In this document: positions 9,924 to 11,771 of the stretch, piece by piece
Numbering within the stretch: the stretch's first letter is position 1
Layout of the letters: each line of letters starts with the position of its first letter
Origin: Myxococcales bacterium
GTDB lineage: Bacteria > Myxococcota > Bradymonadia > UBA7976 > UBA1532
Direction of reading: 5' to 3'
Assembly (NCBI GenBank): GCA_020430675.1
Contig: JAGQJJ010000056.1
Span: 1-11,771 of the forward strand
Length of the DNA stretch: 11,771 bases
Made by a program: the position numbers and the translations under genes
The notes under the pieces: generated by a model
Database searches by the model: none
What the model was told of the DNA's origin: nothing
The model's input: the letters and a program-made list of their open reading frames with translations, nothing else

Positions 9924-11116
9924 TCGCGGTGCACGTCGTCGGCCGCGGCGCGATCACGCCGCTCGGCGGCACGTGGTCGGCCAGCTGCGAAGCTTTGGCG
10001 AGAGGGCTCGCGGCGTTCGCGCCGGTCACCGGCTTTGATGTGCAGGGCTTCCCGTCGACCGCGGCGGCTGCGGTGCCGGCCGACTTCCGAGAGACCGCTG
10101 ACCGCCGCCTGGCGCTGGCCTTGTGCGCCACCGACGAGGCCATCGCCGGGCTCGACCTTGGGCCGCCTGGGCGCCTGGGCGTCTTCATCGGCGCCGAGTC
10201 GGGCCGCTCGACGCTGGCGACGCTGGTGCGCCTCACGCGCCTCGCCGGCGGAAAACACTTCGATCACGCCGCCTTCGGCCGCGACGCACCGGCGCTGGCC
10301 GATCGCATCGACGCCGCCGCCGTCTCGCCCGCCGCGGTCGCTTCGGCGCTCGCTGGCCGCATCGGCGCTCGCGGGCCGGTGCGCACGTATTCGCTGGCCT
10401 GCGCTTCGGGCAGCGTGGCCATCGCCGAGGCGGCGCGCGCCATCGAGCAGGGCGTCTGCGACCTGGCGCTCTGCGGCGGCGTCGGCGCTGATATCGACCC
10501 GCTGATGCTCGTCGGCTTCGGCCGCCTGCGTGCGCTCTCGGCGCGGGGGCTCTCGTGCCCGTTCGACCTGCGTCGCGATGGCTTCGTGGTCGGCGAGGGC
10601 GCGGCGATGCTGGTGTTGTCCCGGCAGCCCGGCGCGCTGCCGGTCGCGCTCGTGGGGCACGCGCGCACGCTCGACGCTCATCACCTGACCGCGCCCGATC
10701 CATCGGGCCGCGGCGCCGAAGCCGCCATGCGCGGCGCCCTCGCAGCGGCCGGCGATCCTGCGATCGATTATGTGCAGGCCCATGGCACTTCGACGCCGCT
10801 CAACGACGCCATCGAGGCCGCCGCGCTGCGCCGGGTGCTCGGCGATGACCTCACCGGCGCGGCGGTTGGCGCGGTCAAGGGCGCTGTAGGCCATTGGATC
10901 GCCGGCGCCGGCGCCATCGGCGCGCTTTGCGCCCTCGAAGCGGTCACCAGCGGCACCTGCCTGCCCACCGCCGGCCTTGAGCGCCCCGACCCCGACTGCG
11001 CACTGCCGCATGTGATGGGCGCGGCCATCGAGCGCCCGGTGCGCGCGGCGCTGGTCAACGCCTTTGCGTTCGGCGGCGCCAATTGCAGCCTGGTCTTCGC
11101 CCGGAGCGTCGCGTGA
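9920..11116 (+). CDS. Beta-ketoacyl-ACP synthase (FabF/KS-alpha-like), complete active site
   Basis: This 398-residue thiolase-fold enzyme condenses an acyl chain with a malonyl-carrier unit. All catalytic residues are present: Cys161 in LACASGSVAI, His289 in VQAHGTSTPLND, Lys320 and His325 in VKGAVGHWIAGAGA, and the Gly-rich FAFGGANCSLVF at 382-393. Length is close to FabF (about 410). The sequence departs from housekeeping FabF in the 90-150 region and elsewhere, as expected of a pathway-specific type II synthase. The GTG start overlaps the dehydratase stop (GTGA) and its own stop overlaps the next gene's GTG in the same way. It is followed by a second ketoacyl-synthase-like protein lacking the cysteine, an arrangement like the KS-alpha/KS-beta pairs of type II polyketide and aryl-polyene clusters. 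The chain it builds cannot be told from this window. Confidence 0.94.
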   Translation: MIAVHVVGRGAITPLGGTWSASCEALARGLAAFAPVTGFDVQGFPSTAAAAVPADFRETADRRLALALCATDEAIAGLDLGPPGRLGVFIGAESGRSTLATLVRLTRLAGGKHFDHAAFGRDAPALADRIDAAAVSPAAVASALAGRIGARGPVRTYSLACASGSVAIAEAARAIEQGVCDLALCGGVGADIDPLMLVGFGRLRALSARGLSCPFDLRRDGFVVGEGAAMLVLSRQPGALPVALVGHARTLDAHHLTAPDPSGRGAEAAMRGALAAAGDPAIDYVQAHGTSTPLNDAIEAAALRRVLGDDLTGAAVGAVKGAVGHWIAGAGAIGALCALEAVTSGTCLPTAGLERPDPDCALPHVMGAAIERPVRAALVNAFAFGGANCSLVFARSVA

Positions 11117-11771
11117 AGCCCGCGTTCATCGTCGCCGCGGGCCGGGTCACGGGTGACATGCGACTGCCGCCGGCGCGTGAGCAGGCCGAAGCTCGAGCGC
11201 GCATGATGATGTCGCGCAGCGCCTTGCTCGCCTCGCTCGCCCTCCACACCGCCGTCGACCAGGCCGGCTGGTCACCCGAGATCCGCGCCGCCGCGGCCTG
11301 CTTTTTTGGCGTCGGGCCATCGACCGGCGATCTCGCGGCCCTCGAACGCCTGCTCGCCGCCAGCGCCAGCCCCGAGGGCTTTGCGATCGACCGCCTGGGC
11401 CAACGTGGCCTGCGCGCGGTGAGCCCGCTGTTCACCTTTCAGCTCATGCACAACTTCACGCTCTGCCATGGCAGCATCCTGGAGGGCATCGGCGGGCCCA
11501 ACGGCGCCTTCTTCTCGCGTGGCGCCGCCACCGGCCACGCGCTGGCCGAGGCGCTCTGGGCATTGCATGAAGGCGATGCCACCCACGCGCTGGCCGGGGG
11601 CGCCGACGCGGCCGATTACCCGGTCACCGCCGCCGAGCTGCGCCGCGCGGGCGTTCCGGGACGACCCGCCGAGGGCGCCGCGGTGCTCGCGCTGGCCACC
11701 GCACCCGAAGGCGCCCGAGCCCGCGTCGACGCGGTGCGAGCCTGGTCGGTCGACCCGCCCGCCCTCGACCG
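11113..11771 (+). CDS. Ketoacyl-synthase-like protein lacking the active-site Cys (chain-length-factor-like; 3' end outside window)
   Basis: Starting at a GTG that overlaps the upstream stop (GTGA), the frame stays open to the window edge, giving 219 residues. The middle aligns with the N-terminal half of ketoacyl synthases: PLFTFQLMHNF at 105-115, GIGGPNGAFF at 125-134, then SRGAATGHALAEALWALHEG at 135-154 and HALAGGADAADYP at 158-170. The segment corresponding to TACASGAHAIGEA reads SRGAATGHALAEA, so Gly137 falls where the nucleophilic cysteine should be. Decarboxylation-only or chain-length-factor partners of KS enzymes also lack this Cys (commonly Gln), so this may be the partner of the synthase just upstream. 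The N-terminal 60 residues are divergent. The C-terminal half with the His residues is not visible. Alternative readings are an inactive paralogue or a degenerating gene, but the frame is clean. Confidence 0.85.
   Translation, partial: MKPAFIVAAGRVTGDMRLPPAREQAEARARMMMSRSALLASLALHTAVDQAGWSPEIRAAAACFFGVGPSTGDLAALERLLAASASPEGFAIDRLGQRGLRAVSPLFTFQLMHNFTLCHGSILEGIGGPNGAFFSRGAATGHALAEALWALHEGDATHALAGGADAADYPVTAAELRRAGVPGRPAEGAAVLALATAPEGARARVDAVRAWSVDPPALD

Noticed and set aside
9446..11011. Minus-strand frame of 521 codons opposite the dehydratase and ketoacyl synthase
   Set aside because: Lies opposite two genes with complete active sites; its translation is Arg/Ala/Gly-rich with no domain.

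Overview
The window is uniformly GC-rich, densely coded DNA, typical of a bacterial chromosome. Several protein traits point toward Myxococcota, Bradymonadota or related former deltaproteobacteria: large TPR proteins with long Pro/Ala/Asp/Glu-rich linkers, a divergent DnaK with its own J-protein, and a TGFPxxLAR-type SDR. This placement is inference from family style; no taxonomic marker gene is present. I saw no tRNA, rRNA, CRISPR array, insertion sequence or phage gene, and no gene-free stretch over 300 bases.

Layout: (1) 1-727, minus: 5' part of a TPR-rich protein of unknown function, cut by the window edge. (2) 808-2482, plus: coaE (dephospho-CoA kinase) overlapping by 8 bases an SDR/acyl-CoA-reductase-like protein whose cofactor and catalytic motifs look degenerate. 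(3) 2489-3688, minus: argG, convergent with the SDR across a 12-bp palindrome made of the two stop codons and the 6 bases between them. (4) 3751-8774, minus: a compact three-gene chaperone module, transcribed in the order J-domain/TPR protein, DnaK, TPR/disordered protein, with gaps of 13 and 4 bases. The first and third proteins carry what looks like the same small helical domain. A possible terminator separates this module from argG. (5) 8775-8960: divergent intergenic region. (6) 8961-11771, plus: NUDIX hydrolase, FabZ-like hotdog dehydratase, a complete ketoacyl synthase, and the start of a second ketoacyl-synthase-like protein lacking the active-site cysteine. These four genes are translationally coupled (a 3-base gap, then two GTGA overlaps).

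How the genes may work together: the minus-strand module reads as a dedicated Hsp70 machine, with its own J-protein and a TPR protein that may act as client, adaptor or regulator. No grpE lies beside it in the window. The plus-strand operon reads as a type II fatty-acid or polyketide-like assembly line, with a KS-alpha/chain-length-factor-like pair plus a dehydratase; its product and carrier protein are not visible here. coaE and the SDR could belong to the same acyl/CoA sphere, but this is only suggested by biochemistry. The two most interesting parts are the DnaK module with a shared accessory domain and the KS / Cys-less KS pair.
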